A DNA stretch of 64,000 bases from Nymphalis io (lineage: Eukaryota > Arthropoda > Insecta > Lepidoptera > Nymphalidae): the NCBI RefSeq assembly GCF_905147045.1, contig NC_065901.1:6820001-6884000 (forward strand), written 5' to 3'. The notes beneath the pieces were generated by a model, which saw only the letters and a list, made by a program, of their open reading frames with translations, ran no database searches and was not told where the DNA came from. This document shows positions 1-10,848 of the stretch, piece after piece (position 1 is the first letter of the stretch; each line of letters opens with the position of its first letter). A program made the position numbers and the translations under genes.

Positions 1-360
1 GGCAAAATTGCCTTCGTCTTATTTTCTTTCCTACATTATGCCCACGTATAAGAAAGGTCTTCAAATATTCAGGCCAAGATGAGTAACTTGCTATCAAAAG
101 ATACTACGCATAGATATGAGTCTGAACTTTTATATTAAAGCCTTCTTTTATATTAAGAGGCCCTGTATGGAAATATTTCTTCAGACTCCAATCTTACTTG
201 TTCTCTGCGCAAAATTACTACCGTAACAGAATATTTCAGTTTTTTTATCAAATAATTTCAATGATATTTTAAAAATTTAGAGATGGGGTATTTTCTCCTT
301 TCTTTATTAACAGATATTCTGTAATAATCATAAAAATAAGGTAATAATGATATACTAATA
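1..360. other. AT-rich sequence, nothing recognised
   Basis: I see no coding frame with family resemblance, no tRNA-like boxes and no terminal repeats here. A 69-codon minus frame at 269-478 runs into SINE A sequence and is not a gene. Confidence 0.5.
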
Positions 361-364
361 ATGA

Positions 365-645
365 TCGACACTTGGTGGTGGAGCTGTGTGCAAAGCCCTT
401 CTTGGTAAGTACCACCCACTCATCACTTATTCTACCGCTAAACAACACTAATGAGTGTGGTGTTTCGGTTTGAAGCATGAGTAAGTAATTACGTTAATAA
501 GGGACGTAGCTTCTTAGTTCCCAAGATTTGTGATGCATAGATGACGTAAGGATTATTTTAATATTTCTTATAGCATCAATGTCTATTTGTGATGGTGACC
601 ACTTTCCATCAAGTGGTCTTATGGCCAGTCTGTATACCTATTGTT
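365..645 (+). repeat. SINE A, old divergent copy
   Basis: The order of blocks matches the better copies at 9919 and 15084: a GGTGG start, an ACCACCCACTCATC block, TTCTACCGC, a GGTTTGAAG block, TTCTTAGTTCCCAAG, and finally GGTGACCACTT with CATCAAGTGG. Many substitutions and small indels separate it from those copies, so it is an older insertion. No tRNA-like head is visible. The family name is not assigned. Confidence 0.75.
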
Positions 646-805
646 AATATAATAATTAAATAAAGGCCTACAATATACACCTTATTAATGTCAACTATGT
701 AACTCGTATGACTCACAGTAACAATCCTTAATTACAAGTACAGTTTATTTCATTTAATAAAACAACATTATTTCAGAATGGTCAGAATGGTCAGAAATGG
801 TGGCC

Positions 806-1212
806 CTCTGGTGGTAGGATGTTAAACATCCGCCTGGCTTGTTACCACCGTACGCATGGTGAAAAACACGTGAAGTGGCTTGCAGCCACGTTTCGAGGTC
901 AGCCAGCGTACAGCCAGAGCCCGAGCGAGTATTGCCGCGATGGGTGTTGGTCCAATGGAGACGGCTGTTGAACTTCCACTTCCAAAAAATGGAATTCCTT
1001 ACCAGCTCACGTGTTCCCCTCCTCTTACAACCCGGGTTCCTTCAAACGAGGCGTGAAGAGGCATCTTGCGGGCCGGCAAGGCGAAGGCGGCTAGTGCAGA
1101 ACGTTTTTCCCGTCTGTACTGGCTGTCGTCGCGTTTGGACACTACTACCACTTATCATCAGGTGGAGTAGAGTCATTTGCCCTCCCGGCGAATATACAAA
1201 AAAAAAAAAAAA
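806..1212 (+). mobile_element. Internally deleted LINE (5' leader fused to 3' end)
   Basis: Bases 806-973 match the leader of the LINE at 49,744-53,417 (roughly 49,853-50,014). From about 977 the sequence matches that element's 3' end (from about 53,187), through the last codons and the 3' UTR, to an A-rich tail at about 1199-1212. About 3.2 kb, including the whole endonuclease and nearly all of the reverse transcriptase, is missing. The join is within a few bases of 973-977, with about three filler bases. The copy is also truncated at its 5' end. Open frames across it (for example 875-1228) cross the deletion and are not real genes. It cannot encode its own enzymes and would depend on the parent element. 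Confidence 0.88.
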
Positions 1213-1480
1213 GAATATTTTAACGTAGTTGTTATTTTTTATTTACATACTTTACTAGGACTACGACTTGATTTGACTTCATAAGCAGTTTCATACCAAG
1301 GTATTTTTGTTAAATATGGTGATATAAGGAAATATTAATACAGTCACAAAGGTGTTATGTCAAACATATTATATTCTTTGCCTCCGAAAGGACTTCTATA
1401 AGAGTTTTATTTGTCCTATATATAAATTAAATTATAAAAAAATATTAATGTTTACGTATGAGTACTATTTTAATAAATCT
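1213..1480. other. AT-rich sequence, nothing recognised
   Basis: Low-complexity AT-rich DNA between the deleted LINE and a SINE B copy. There is no supported feature. Confidence 0.5.
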
Positions 1481-1760
1481 GTAATAGCCTGTGAATGTCC
1501 CACTGCTGGGCTAAGGCAGCCTTTCCTTTTTTGAGAAGAAGGTTAGGAGCTTATTCCACCACCCTGCTCCAATGCGGTTTGGTGGAATACACATGTGGCA
1601 GAATTTCAGTTAAATAAGGCACATGCAGGTTTTCTCACGATGTTTTCCTTCACCGTCAAGCACGATATGAATTACAAATACAAATTAAGCACATGAAAAT
1701 TAAGTGGTGCTTGAAATAATCGGTTGAGATTCACTCCTAACCACTGGGTCATCCCGCACT
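1481..1760 (-). repeat. SINE B copy, reverse orientation
   Basis: It begins with the complement of the SINE B tail (TGTCCCACTGCTGGGC at about 1496) and runs through the conserved TTATTCCACCAC and ACACATGTGGCAGAATTTC blocks. It ends in the complement of the tRNA-like head (ACCACTGGGTCATC at about 1740). The head is damaged, so pol III box B is not intact. Confidence 0.85.
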
Positions 1761-2620
1761 ATAAATCGCCACTTATCAATATCAATATGTATATACATCA
1801 ATATGTAGGCCATATAATATAGAACAATCAAAACCTTTTGATTAATAGCTTGTGAAGTTTTAGCATATATTATAGTTACTATATTATATTCTATTCTAGT
1901 TACTTAATAGTTGAAATTTATAATTATTAATAATAACAAATATAGACTGAGGTTAAAAATATGGAACTAAGTCAGAGATAGTAAAAAAAAATAAAGATAT
2001 AAAAAATACAAAGTAGGTTCGTTATTAACAAATAAAAGAATTGGTTAACACTATAAATTGAATCGCAATATTAGAATTTAAATGACATGAAAATTTCAAA
2101 TTATTCCTGTCGTTAACGGAAATTTCACAAGAAATGTGCCGGAGAGCAATGTACCACAAATTCGAATGATCGCTGTGAGACGTGAATGCAAATTGGACGC
2201 AGCTACGGCTTCGTTCCAGATAAATAAGATAGAAAATGTTACCCGCGCCCCAGAGATTTACTGTAGTTATCGGTTTAGAGAAAATTTAACTGACAATCTC
2301 GTAAGATTAACTCTGAAATTAATCAGTCGATGAATTCTTATTATAATAGAAAACATACATTTTTCGGGTATTTTAATAAATTTTGTCTTATAAATAATAT
2401 ATTTTTTATTTTAACAAAAATAAAATCAAAACTTTAAATAATGTACTTTTAATTTTTAACTATTATTTTAAGGTGAATTTTTTATAACCGAGACTGCTTT
2501 ATCAACGCAGTAAGGGTTCATAAAATTCAAATGACACTTAAGAATAGATATATTATGATTTTTAAAGAACGACCATGACCGAAAGACGCTATGCGTTATT
2601 TACTTTTATGTAAATTAGTT
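1761..2620. other. AT-rich sequence with one unassigned 65-codon frame
   Basis: Mostly low-complexity AT-rich DNA. A plus-strand frame at 2136-2333 is less AT-rich than its surroundings but resembles no family I know and has no supporting gene context. I do not call it a gene. Confidence 0.4.
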
Positions 2621-2621
2621 T

Positions 2622-2765
2622 TTATGTAAGAGGGTGCAAACAAGCAAGAGGCTCACCTGATGGAAAGTGACTACCGACGCCCATGGACATCTGCAACAGC
2701 CGAGGGCTTACACGTGCGTTGTCGGCCTTTAAATTTAACACGCATAACCCTTGATGGCACGCAGA
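2622..2765 (-). repeat. Fragment of a common lepidopteran interspersed repeat
   Basis: The blocks GAGGCTCACCTGATGGAAAG, CGACGCCCATGGACA and CGTTGTCGGCCTTTAA form a pattern I recall from many lepidopteran intergenic sequences, usually as reverse copies of a short interspersed repeat. Only a fragment is present. The family name and the orientation are uncertain. Confidence 0.55.
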
Positions 2766-4560
2766 TTGCAAAAAACGCAATGTAAATAAATAAATATAAA
2801 TAAATCAAAAAATTATACGTAAAATGGCTCTATGTATAAACGTTGTTTAGCGAGCGATTACTTAAATAATGTTGTGTTAACAAAATAGCAGCTAAGCAAC
2901 ATTTATAGTTGAGTACGGTCGATGACAGTAGATGATGACCTACTTATTAAATTGCGGATGTATTTTTAAATACTCAAATAATAAATCAAAATAAACATTA
3001 GACTACTTAAAAGTCTGTGCTGTTTCTACCTTAAAAATTAAATTTTGTTGATTTTTCTTTCTAATATGGAAATAAGATATTGTTTTTTTCTTGACTCAGC
3101 ATGTCTCGGTTATCTGAACCATATTTTAAGTACACAATAAAATGATTTATGACGGAAAGAGAGTCTTAGGGATAACGTATAAATTTTACTGTTAAAGTTT
3201 TTCTTATGCGGCATTTTATATTTTATTCTACATTTTAAATCATCTGTTACAAAAACAACTTTGCAATTATTATTTAATGGCGCGTATCAAAAGGAAAACA
3301 GTATTTCTTTATTACACGACAATACTTATCTAAGAGACTAGAACGATAAATAAATTAACTCATAAAAGATTTTTTTTTAATTTCAGCTTGTCCTTCGAAC
3401 TATTATTAATATGTTTATTAAACTAAGTTTCTAGACATCTCTAAAGTCGTTCAGACGTTATTATTTATATTGCAGGTTTGATTCTTAATGATGTTAGTGA
3501 GTTTATATTGTTTATAACTTTTATACCGCAATCGATGGTTAACCTCCATTTCATTAGATTACAACTACAATATTCAATGGCTCTAATCAAATGTTATACA
3601 ATACTGTTATCATAAATACTAATGTAAATAACAATATATACAATACAATAGAATTTAAAGTTACTATACAATTTATTGTTCTACATCAAAGTGTATATAT
3701 TTTTTGTACATAATTTTACAAATGTTATCGACTTATTTATCGCAAAATGAAAAAGCATTCGTGATCACACACACACATACTTACAAACACTAGATCTCAT
3801 TGTAACTCGTATTAAAAAGCGTAATAATTATTCTATTAATATGTAATTATTATATTTATATTGAATGACATCAACTAGAAATAGTTTGACTTGATACTGG
3901 CTTGGTTAATTATCTAATTAATATTAGGTAATTGGTAAATTATCTTAAAATTATACTGCATTTTACTGGTTTTACAATGTTAAGCCGAAATGTCTAACCG
4001 TGAGTCGAATTTTCCGCGTCCAACCGGTATTTGTTGCGGTTTTTTTGAGTGACGTCAAAGAGATTGGCCCTTTGCTGAAAACGCGTGATTTTAGCAGACC
4101 GCGAATACTTGGGTTTTTTTGCGCTCCTCCAAAGCTTTTTTCATTCCTCGTCGGGCGCCTCTGCTATTTTGTTTCGGTAAAATAATTTTCGTTTATAAAA
4201 CTCATACTATATCATAGCATAATATGCCATAGGATGAAAGCATTGCATGTTTTGTACAAAGTTAATAATAAAAATGATTGCTAAAGTGGCATTCTATACT
4301 TAAACGTCTTTTAGTATTAAACCTAAAGTAAAATGAGTAAAGTGATAATCTATAGCTGAGGGCTTAGAGCTTTTTCCACCACGCTACTACATACGAGTAT
4401 TACAAATTTTCAGATATTTATCAGACGCAAATAGGTTTCGTCAAGATATTACAGGTTTTTTAACACTGTACATTATTTGTTAAAAATGTTATTTTGTTTA
4501 GAAATTAAATAAATTTCAAAAGTATTAATTATCGTTTCGATCGATGTAATGTTTTTATAT
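2766..4560. other. AT-rich intergenic stretch with a GC-richer patch at 3985-4190
   Basis: Mostly featureless AT-rich DNA. Within it, 3985-4190 has noticeably more G+C and several CpGs, and spans a 61-codon frame that I cannot relate to any protein. Positions 4355-4420 carry a short block resembling SINE B (TTTTTCCACCACGCT). Confidence 0.4.
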
Positions 4561-4564
4561 AATA

Positions 4565-4951
4565 TACTAAGAAATGCTATTGCCCCCAACCTGCTTAGTG
4601 AAATCAATTTAAGAGTACCACATCGTCTCCCGCGGCATGCTTAATAGTATAATACCCTCTTGTCCACACACAAAAACGGTCTTTGGCGCAAACTCCATAG
4701 TATCTCGGTTATGTAAATTATATAACACACTCAGTCAACATATTAATGAACATAATGTTAAGCTCAGTCGAGCTTTCCGCAAATTGAACGTTGGTAAATA
4801 CTTGCTATTCGCGCATTTTGTTTTAGATGACAAAAGCTTTTTATTTTACCCAAATTTATTTATAATTATTAAGTTAAGCAGTTCCACTTTTATTATTGAT
4901 TTGATAAGTTCTTACTCGGATCTTAAAAGCTATTTAATTTTTGTCAACTGA
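4565..4951 (+). pseudogene. Remnant of a LINE reverse-transcriptase C-terminus
   Basis: The frame 4637-4951 contains a motif of the type TKTxFGANSIxxRLCKLYNxL, followed by a segment rich in basic and aromatic residues. Just upstream, in another frame, is INLRVPHRLPRH. This two-part pattern is typical of the tails of jockey/CR1-like reverse transcriptases, where a short (I/V)P-R segment precedes a final RLCxLYN-like helix. The frame change between the parts and the lack of any RT core make it a decayed fragment. The clade cannot be assigned. Chance resemblance in AT-rich DNA is the main alternative. Confidence 0.45.
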
Positions 4952-4959
4952 AGTGTTTA

Positions 4960-7805
4960 CAGTAATTTATTTCCAGCAAGATGTTTTTGCTTTTAAATGA
5001 TTTGAATTTACTCTGTACAAGTTTTATTAGTTTTATATTATTATATTATTTACAGTTATATATTATTTATATTATATGCTCTTTTAGTGTTTACTTATGT
5101 AAAAGTCGGTAGCAAAACAAAATAAAAAATTACTTTTGATTAATAAAAGGATTTAATCATAAATTTACAAATGTACTCTGTGACAGAAAATTAATTTGTT
5201 AAATTACAAATCTGATTACTTGTAAGGACAAGATCCGTTTTCCTTTTCACTTAGAAAAACTTTGTTCTTCGGAACTCATCCGCTATGGCAATATCTCTAA
5301 AATTTGACTTCGAAACAAATTTCTCGTTTTATAAAAGATTCTGTTATTCCACGTGACAAACGGCAGCATTACGAAATAATTATTTGGTATTCTGATTATT
5401 TTCTTTACCTTTGGAATCATGAAACTTTTTGTAGACATTTATATAATTATATATTTCAAGATTGGGAAACTTTACTTCATATATAATTGTAATATTCTTT
5501 TAAAAAATAATAATACTGATAATATATTAGTAGGCCATCGTTCTTCTTATAAGAGTCTTATTGGGATATTAATGATAAGTTTATTGATATCTTCTCAGAA
5601 TATTATTGTCTCTTCTGGACTTTAACCGTGAGCCAAAGCAACCGCCCTCCGAATAAAGTTCTACGCGACATTTTTAAAAAGTTTTGGTTCAGCTAAATTT
5701 TCTTTACAAACATGAATCCTTAAATTAAGTTAAAGTTATTATTTTAATTAAATTTATAAAAAATATAATTAAAAAAAATGGCATTTATATATATTATTAT
5801 CTATGTGTAATATCTCTTAAATGCTATATGCATTTGGTTAGTAGTTGGAATATATTCGCTAATTTGACGGAAATGTAGCAGGAAGTAGATCGGAGCATGG
5901 TATTCAATTTTGAATATGAATTACTTTAAATGTCACACATTGTTAAGGAATACGTCGAACAGACGCCCGAATATACTTGCACATATATCCAACCCGCGCA
6001 GGAGTACCGTCGTGAAACGTACGTTACACGTAAGACGCTTAGCGGTTACTTGTCTAATAAAGTAAAACTAGTTTATTATTATTATTAAAGTGTATATTAT
6101 ACCGAAAATTCAATAAGTGATCGTGCTAAAAATAATCCGCTCTGGTTAAAGCCTTATCTTCCGTGGCGCATCATTAAAAACAACTTAACACTTTGCTTTT
6201 GGTAAAAGTTAATGATGGGTGACAAAGTCCACATGTTTTACATATGGTTTTTTGTGAAAATTCGTTCATAAATCTTGCTACAGCTGTCGGTCGATTTTCT
6301 CGTTCATCATCTGTCAAGTACCGCTTCGTAATTTATCAAAGTAATACTACTATATAACTCGAAGATTCGTGTCCACCCTTGAAGGAGACATATATTTTTT
6401 TCCATTACACATTTTCTATTTTCTTATTCATATCATAAAATGAATGAAGTTATTTAATATCACATTTATATTTGAAACACTTGGACGTTAGAGTAATAGT
6501 GTAAAAAATAGCATAACAGCTCGTCTTACACCTAGACTGATAACAAGAAAGGCTCTAGATCATTATAGGCACAGATAAACGAAATCATGATGCAACGGGC
6601 AAACGCTTCTAGCACTAAATATTGAAATAATTGTTATATAAATAATTATTTGATTCTGAATGAAACAAAACTCATTATTTATCTTTTTTATTTAAATATT
6701 GTTAAAAATTTTCTTTTTTCATAAAATGAACCAATTCTTTTGTTTAGAAAATATATAAGTAATTTGATATAATTCTTTCGCTTAGTCTTTACTTTACATT
6801 AACGTTATGTAAGCTCTACACATTTCGAATGGAACTACTTTTAATCTCGTCGCGGGATGTGGCCGGCGCTCCGCAGAATCTAATTTACTTTCCGACTTTC
6901 ACACTGCTAGACTCACACTAAAACGAAAACTGTACGCTACGAGACGTAAGGGAAAATCTTGGGTATTATATACTTTAATTTACGGGTTTTAAATTGTTTT
7001 AATTTTTTAAAGCGTTGTGCAATATAAAAAAAGCTTTTGTATTTGAGTGTTGATTTTTCCTTGTTTAATTATTGATAACTACAAGTTACTATGGTTGGTG
7101 AATGGTCTTGTTAAGGTCTTTAATAAACAACGTATGAGCACTTCAAAAAATATTGGCGCCAAAAAAATTCTAGGCAAGTCCACAACATCATTTGTGTATA
7201 CATATTTTAAAGATAAGTAGCCATTTTTATGTTTAATAATAACCTTAGTTGACAGATAGACAGTACGAATTCAATTCAATTAAATAAATAATAATAAGTT
7301 TAAGCGTATTAAATAATATCATACTTAACGATGCGCTACTTTAATCATCTCCCTTTGTGATGTGTTTTGCTGATGGCAGTTTCCATGACTGCGGTATCTT
7401 GGTTCGCCGACCGTTACAACGGAGGGGTCGTTGGGTCGGTAGAATTCCTTAGCATCATACTTATACTACGAAAATATACGAAAATGAGAAGCATATGCAA
7501 AACATATTTGTCCAATTTCGATTAATGTGCTGTGTAATAAATTAAAGTGGTAACCTCGTGCGTTATGTTAATGAGCAAACTATATTTGTATATAATATTA
7601 CATCTTGAACCATATCTTGCATATTCAATTATACCCATAACATAAATGCAAATATTATATTAGCAACAATTAGAATGCAACATGATATACATATGTCACC
7701 AATTGATAAACAGATGCAATAATAGACACGGTCGAAATCTCACATGATTTATCTTAAGTATATTATTATTTATTTATTAATAAACTGTATTTCTGATATG
7801 AATGA
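4960..7805. other. Long AT-rich stretch without recognised features
   Basis: About 2.8 kb with no coding frame of recognisable family and no SINE head or tail. Slightly GC-richer patches occur near 5945-6060 and 6835-6960, but they show no motif I can interpret. Confidence 0.5.
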
Positions 7806-7807
7806 CA

Positions 7808-8030
7808 AGAGCCGAGATGGCCTAGTGGTTAGAACAAATAAATTTTAACCGAAGATTCTGGGTTCATGTCCGGGCAAGCGCCGCTGAGTTTTTCTTTCGT
7901 GTTAGTTGTGTGTATAATATTTATAATTATGTGACATCTGCCATATGTACATATATACACTAACACGCATTATAGCAGCGTGGTGGATTAAGGTCTAAAT
8001 CACCATAAGTAGGATAAGATACCTTTGCAA
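7808..8030 (+). repeat. SINE B, degenerate forward copy
   Basis: The tRNA-like head is clear: GAGCCGAGATGGCCTAGTGG (box A) at 7809-7828, then a GGGTTCATGTCC box B-like block and GGGCAAGCGCCGCTGA. The body is heavily diverged, but the GCAGCGTGGTGGATTAAG block near 7975 still aligns. It is flanked by AT-rich unassigned DNA. Confidence 0.75.
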
Positions 8031-9388
8031 AATAGTGTTTTTACGGGCTTTTTACGTAAGAAACGTTATCAGGGTTTTATGTTATGTACATTAATAAAAA
8101 GTATATTAATATTAGTCATAAGCGGCCTTACTTATAAATGGTTTAGGGACTGTTCCGTTAAACACTCATTTCTCTCTTTCTGTCATTATTGTTGAGACAT
8201 TCGAAAGAAGAAGAAACAGCGTTCTTTAACTAATCACCCGCTATACAACGTTTACAAGTAAGGCCGAAATAATTTTGTCACGACTGAAAAGAAATAGACT
8301 ATTCGATATTTTTAAGTAGTTCTTTTAGTAAAATTTTATTTAAAATACATAGATTGATCGAAACATTTTTTTTCATAATTCATACCCAAACATCAAATAA
8401 AAGGCTGCTACAAAGCCGCTTATTTTTAGAGGGAGCACTTTAAAAGGCTTTACGGATTGAACTAAAAGCCGTATAACATTTGTATGCGAGAGTGACAAAA
8501 CTCAGACTTATGACGATTCTATGGAGGACGTAATATATAAAACCTATGGTAAATAAAAAAAAAAGAAAGATATTATTTAATCAATATTGATATCAATAGT
8601 AATATTTACGGCGCGTATCGTATTGATTAGTAAAAGGTGTAGGACTAGTATACTATATCTTCTATACACAAGAGAGCAAAACAGTCACAACTCCTAACAA
8701 GGAGTTAGGTTAACTAAGTATATAACTAGTACATAGAATTTATCTTAAAAAGGCAAAATATTTTACGGGCTTATTCTTCTCGAAGCTTAGGATTCTTATA
8801 AATCAATTTAAAGTTCAATCAATTCTAAAAACAAACAATTTACTCTTCATTAACATACTTCATAATTTTTTCCATCGAAATATTCGTCATGTGATTTATA
8901 TGATTAATTAATATCTTAAATATGTTATTAACAATAAAAATACATTGCTTATTTCCTATACAAAAAAAAACAAGTATGCTTAATTGAAACATTAAATACC
9001 ATTAGAAAAAAAAATACATTATAACTATGTAATAATAAGTATAGATTTCTTAAAGAAATCTTAAAGCATATTATGTAATAATAACGTAATTTGTAGTATT
9101 GCAAAGTCGAATTTTTGGATTGATTAATATCTAGTATCCGATTACTATATATTGAATGAAACTGTTCTGAAAGAATTAAATCATATGTACAATTTGATCC
9201 TTTTTTCGTTTTTGTATTAAACCAAGAAAATATTACTATATAAAATATATTGAACCAACGACTCATCTAAGTCTATAAATAAACCATATTAATAAAACAA
9301 TATTCAGGTAAAGATGGTCCTTAAAACCAATACGTAAATATTAACATTCTCACTTGTTACCTGTAAATAAGTCACTTGTAAAAGGTAA

Positions 9389-9390
<2 letters not shown>
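8031..9390. other. AT-rich stretch without recognised features
   Basis: About 1.36 kb of AT-rich DNA. A 105-codon minus frame at 8949-9266 is low complexity, rich in Ile, Tyr and Phe, and shows no domain. Confidence 0.5.
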
Positions 9391-9434
<44 letters not shown>

Positions 9435-9456
9435 AATAATAATAATAATAATAATA
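9391..9456. repeat. Compound microsatellite (AT)n then (AAT)n
   Basis: An uninterrupted AT dinucleotide run at about 9393-9428 is followed by an ATA/AAT trinucleotide run at 9429-9456. It adjoins the 3' end of the reverse SINE C copy, so the trinucleotide part probably grew from that SINE's tail. Confidence 0.9.
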
Positions 9457-9714
9457 TCTTGGGACATTTTTCACACACGGCCATCTGATCCCAAATTAAG
9501 CTTGTACAAAGCTTGTGCTATGGGAACCAGACAACTTATATACTACATATACTACTTTTCTTTTGTAAATACATAATTATATAGAAAATTACACCCAGAC
9601 TCAGGACAAACAGACATGTTCATGCACACAAATGTCTGTCCTGGGTGGGAATCGAACCCACAACCTTCGGCTATGAAAAGGCAAGTATCTACCAACCACG
9701 CCAACCGGCTCGTC
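9457..9714 (-). repeat. SINE C, reverse copy with tRNA-like head
   Basis: Read on the minus strand it has a tRNA-like head (GGCGTGGTTGGTAGATAC as box A and GGGTTCGATTCCCACC as box B, about 9650-9705). Next come the ACAGACATTTGTGTGCATGA body and a GGGATCAGATGGCCGTGTGTG 3' block. It ends in the AAT microsatellite tail. A possible target duplication TTTAATAT flanks tail and head but is weak in such AT-rich DNA. A closely related copy is at 16,140-16,380. Confidence 0.88.
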
Positions 9715-9747
9715 AAATATTTAATATCTACTTTTATACTAAAATAG

Positions 9748-9779
9748 ACAAAACGCTAATTTCATATGTAAGGACCTAA
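9748..9779 (+). repeat. Isolated mariner terminal repeat
   Basis: The sequence GCTAATTTCATATGTAAGG, then ACCTAA and TA, matches the 3' terminal repeat of the mariner elements ending at 62,621 and 29,847. No partner end or transposase is visible within the preceding 1.5 kb. It is therefore a solo end left by deletion, or a very short derivative. Confidence 0.8.
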
Positions 9780-9918
9780 TATATAAATTTTACAGCAACG
9801 CAATATCCAAATGATTAAAACGTCGTCCACTGGGGAATATAACCAATTTCAACTTTAAAGTTTAGCTTCTCTTTTTATGTTTGAAGTAAGTCATGTTTCA
9901 TCATTAAGGTCATACATA

Positions 9919-10209
9919 CTGGTGGTAGGGCTTTGTGCAAGCTCGTCTGGGTAGGTACCACCTACTCATCAGATATTCTACTGCAAAACAGCAGTACTTG
10001 GTATTGTTGTGTTGTGGTTTGAAGGGTGAGTGAGCCAGTGTAATTACAGGCACAAGGGACATAAAATCTTAGTTCCCAAGGTTGGTGGCGCATTGGATAT
10101 GTAAGCGATGGTTGACATTTCTTACAATGCCAATGTCTAAGGGCGTTGGTGACCACTTACCATCAGGTGGTCCATATTCTCGTCCGCCTTTCTATTCTAT
10201 AAAAAAAAA
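9919..10209 (+). repeat. SINE A, near-complete copy
   Basis: It starts at CTGGTGGTAGGGCTTTGTGC and continues through ACCACCTACTCATCAG, the GTGAGCCAGTGTAATTACAG block and the TTCCCAAGGTTGGTGGCGC block, then GGTGACCACTTACCATCAGG. It ends with CGTCCGCCTTTC and a short A tail. It is nearly the same as 15,084-15,380, with a few substitutions. There is no tRNA-like promoter box, so this may be a LINE-derived or otherwise non-tRNA SINE. The minus-strand frame inside it is an artefact. Confidence 0.9.
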
Positions 10210-10522
10210 TTAAGGTCAATCGAAGGTCGATCGTTGGTCACACAAGTTGCTAATTGAAAATTGTGCACATAAAAAGTTTAGATATGAAATACAGGATGTA
10301 ACAGAATTTATAAGCTATTTACTTTAGCTGACAATAGTTACAAGTATAATAATTTAAAGTATTAATAAAATCTTCAAAGAATTGGTTAACTACTTAGTGA
10401 AATTATGAATGCGAAAGTATTTATGCGAAATAAGTTTAATATTATTGTTGGTTAGTTTTGATCTGTTGATTCATCTTTCTTTCACGCAGTAACAGAGTCG
10501 CATCGGCATTTGCATATTATAG

Positions 10523-10630
10523 ATTGTTTGCGAACTCGCCTCATTGGTAAAGTAGCTCATAAGTCCGCAAATCCGGACGTAGATTCTAGCTCAAGTTCGG
10601 CCAATGTCAGCCAGGTGGTCAGGAGAATAT
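10523..10630 (+). repeat. SINE D head fragment
   Basis: CGCCTCATTGGTAAAGTAGC is followed by a degenerate box B region and CGGCCAAT. These correspond to the tRNA-like head of the SINE D copies, which are complete at 40,779-41,135 on the other strand. Only the head region remains. Confidence 0.55.
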
Positions 10631-10796
10631 CATCATAAATTAGTGAACCGAAGACTGTTCACGAAAAACTTACATCTTATGAGATAAATATGAAACATTA
10701 TACTACTTATCGCTACATGCCACTAAACAAATATAGCTAAGCAAATATTGATTAAATACGTCATAAAGGTTTTTTAAAAGTAAAAAAGACATTTAC

Positions 10797-10848
10797 AAAG
10801 GCGCGCACCGCGCGTCCCTCACGCGCCCCTTTCGCGACGCGATCTCAT
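10797..10848. other. Short CpG-dense, GC-rich patch
   Basis: About 50 bases made largely of GCGCGC-type sequence (GGCGCGCACCGCGCG and similar) sit abruptly inside very AT-rich DNA. I see no gene start, tRNA or known repeat in it. Confidence 0.6.

Noticed and set aside
875..1228. 117-codon frame, with a similar frame at 53,115-53,450
   Set aside because: Both use a shifted frame across the LINE 3' end. The true LINE frame is different, and at 875 the frame spans the deletion join.
2136..2333. 65-codon frame as a host exon
   Set aside because: No family resemblance, no clear splice context and no neighbouring exon could be recognised.
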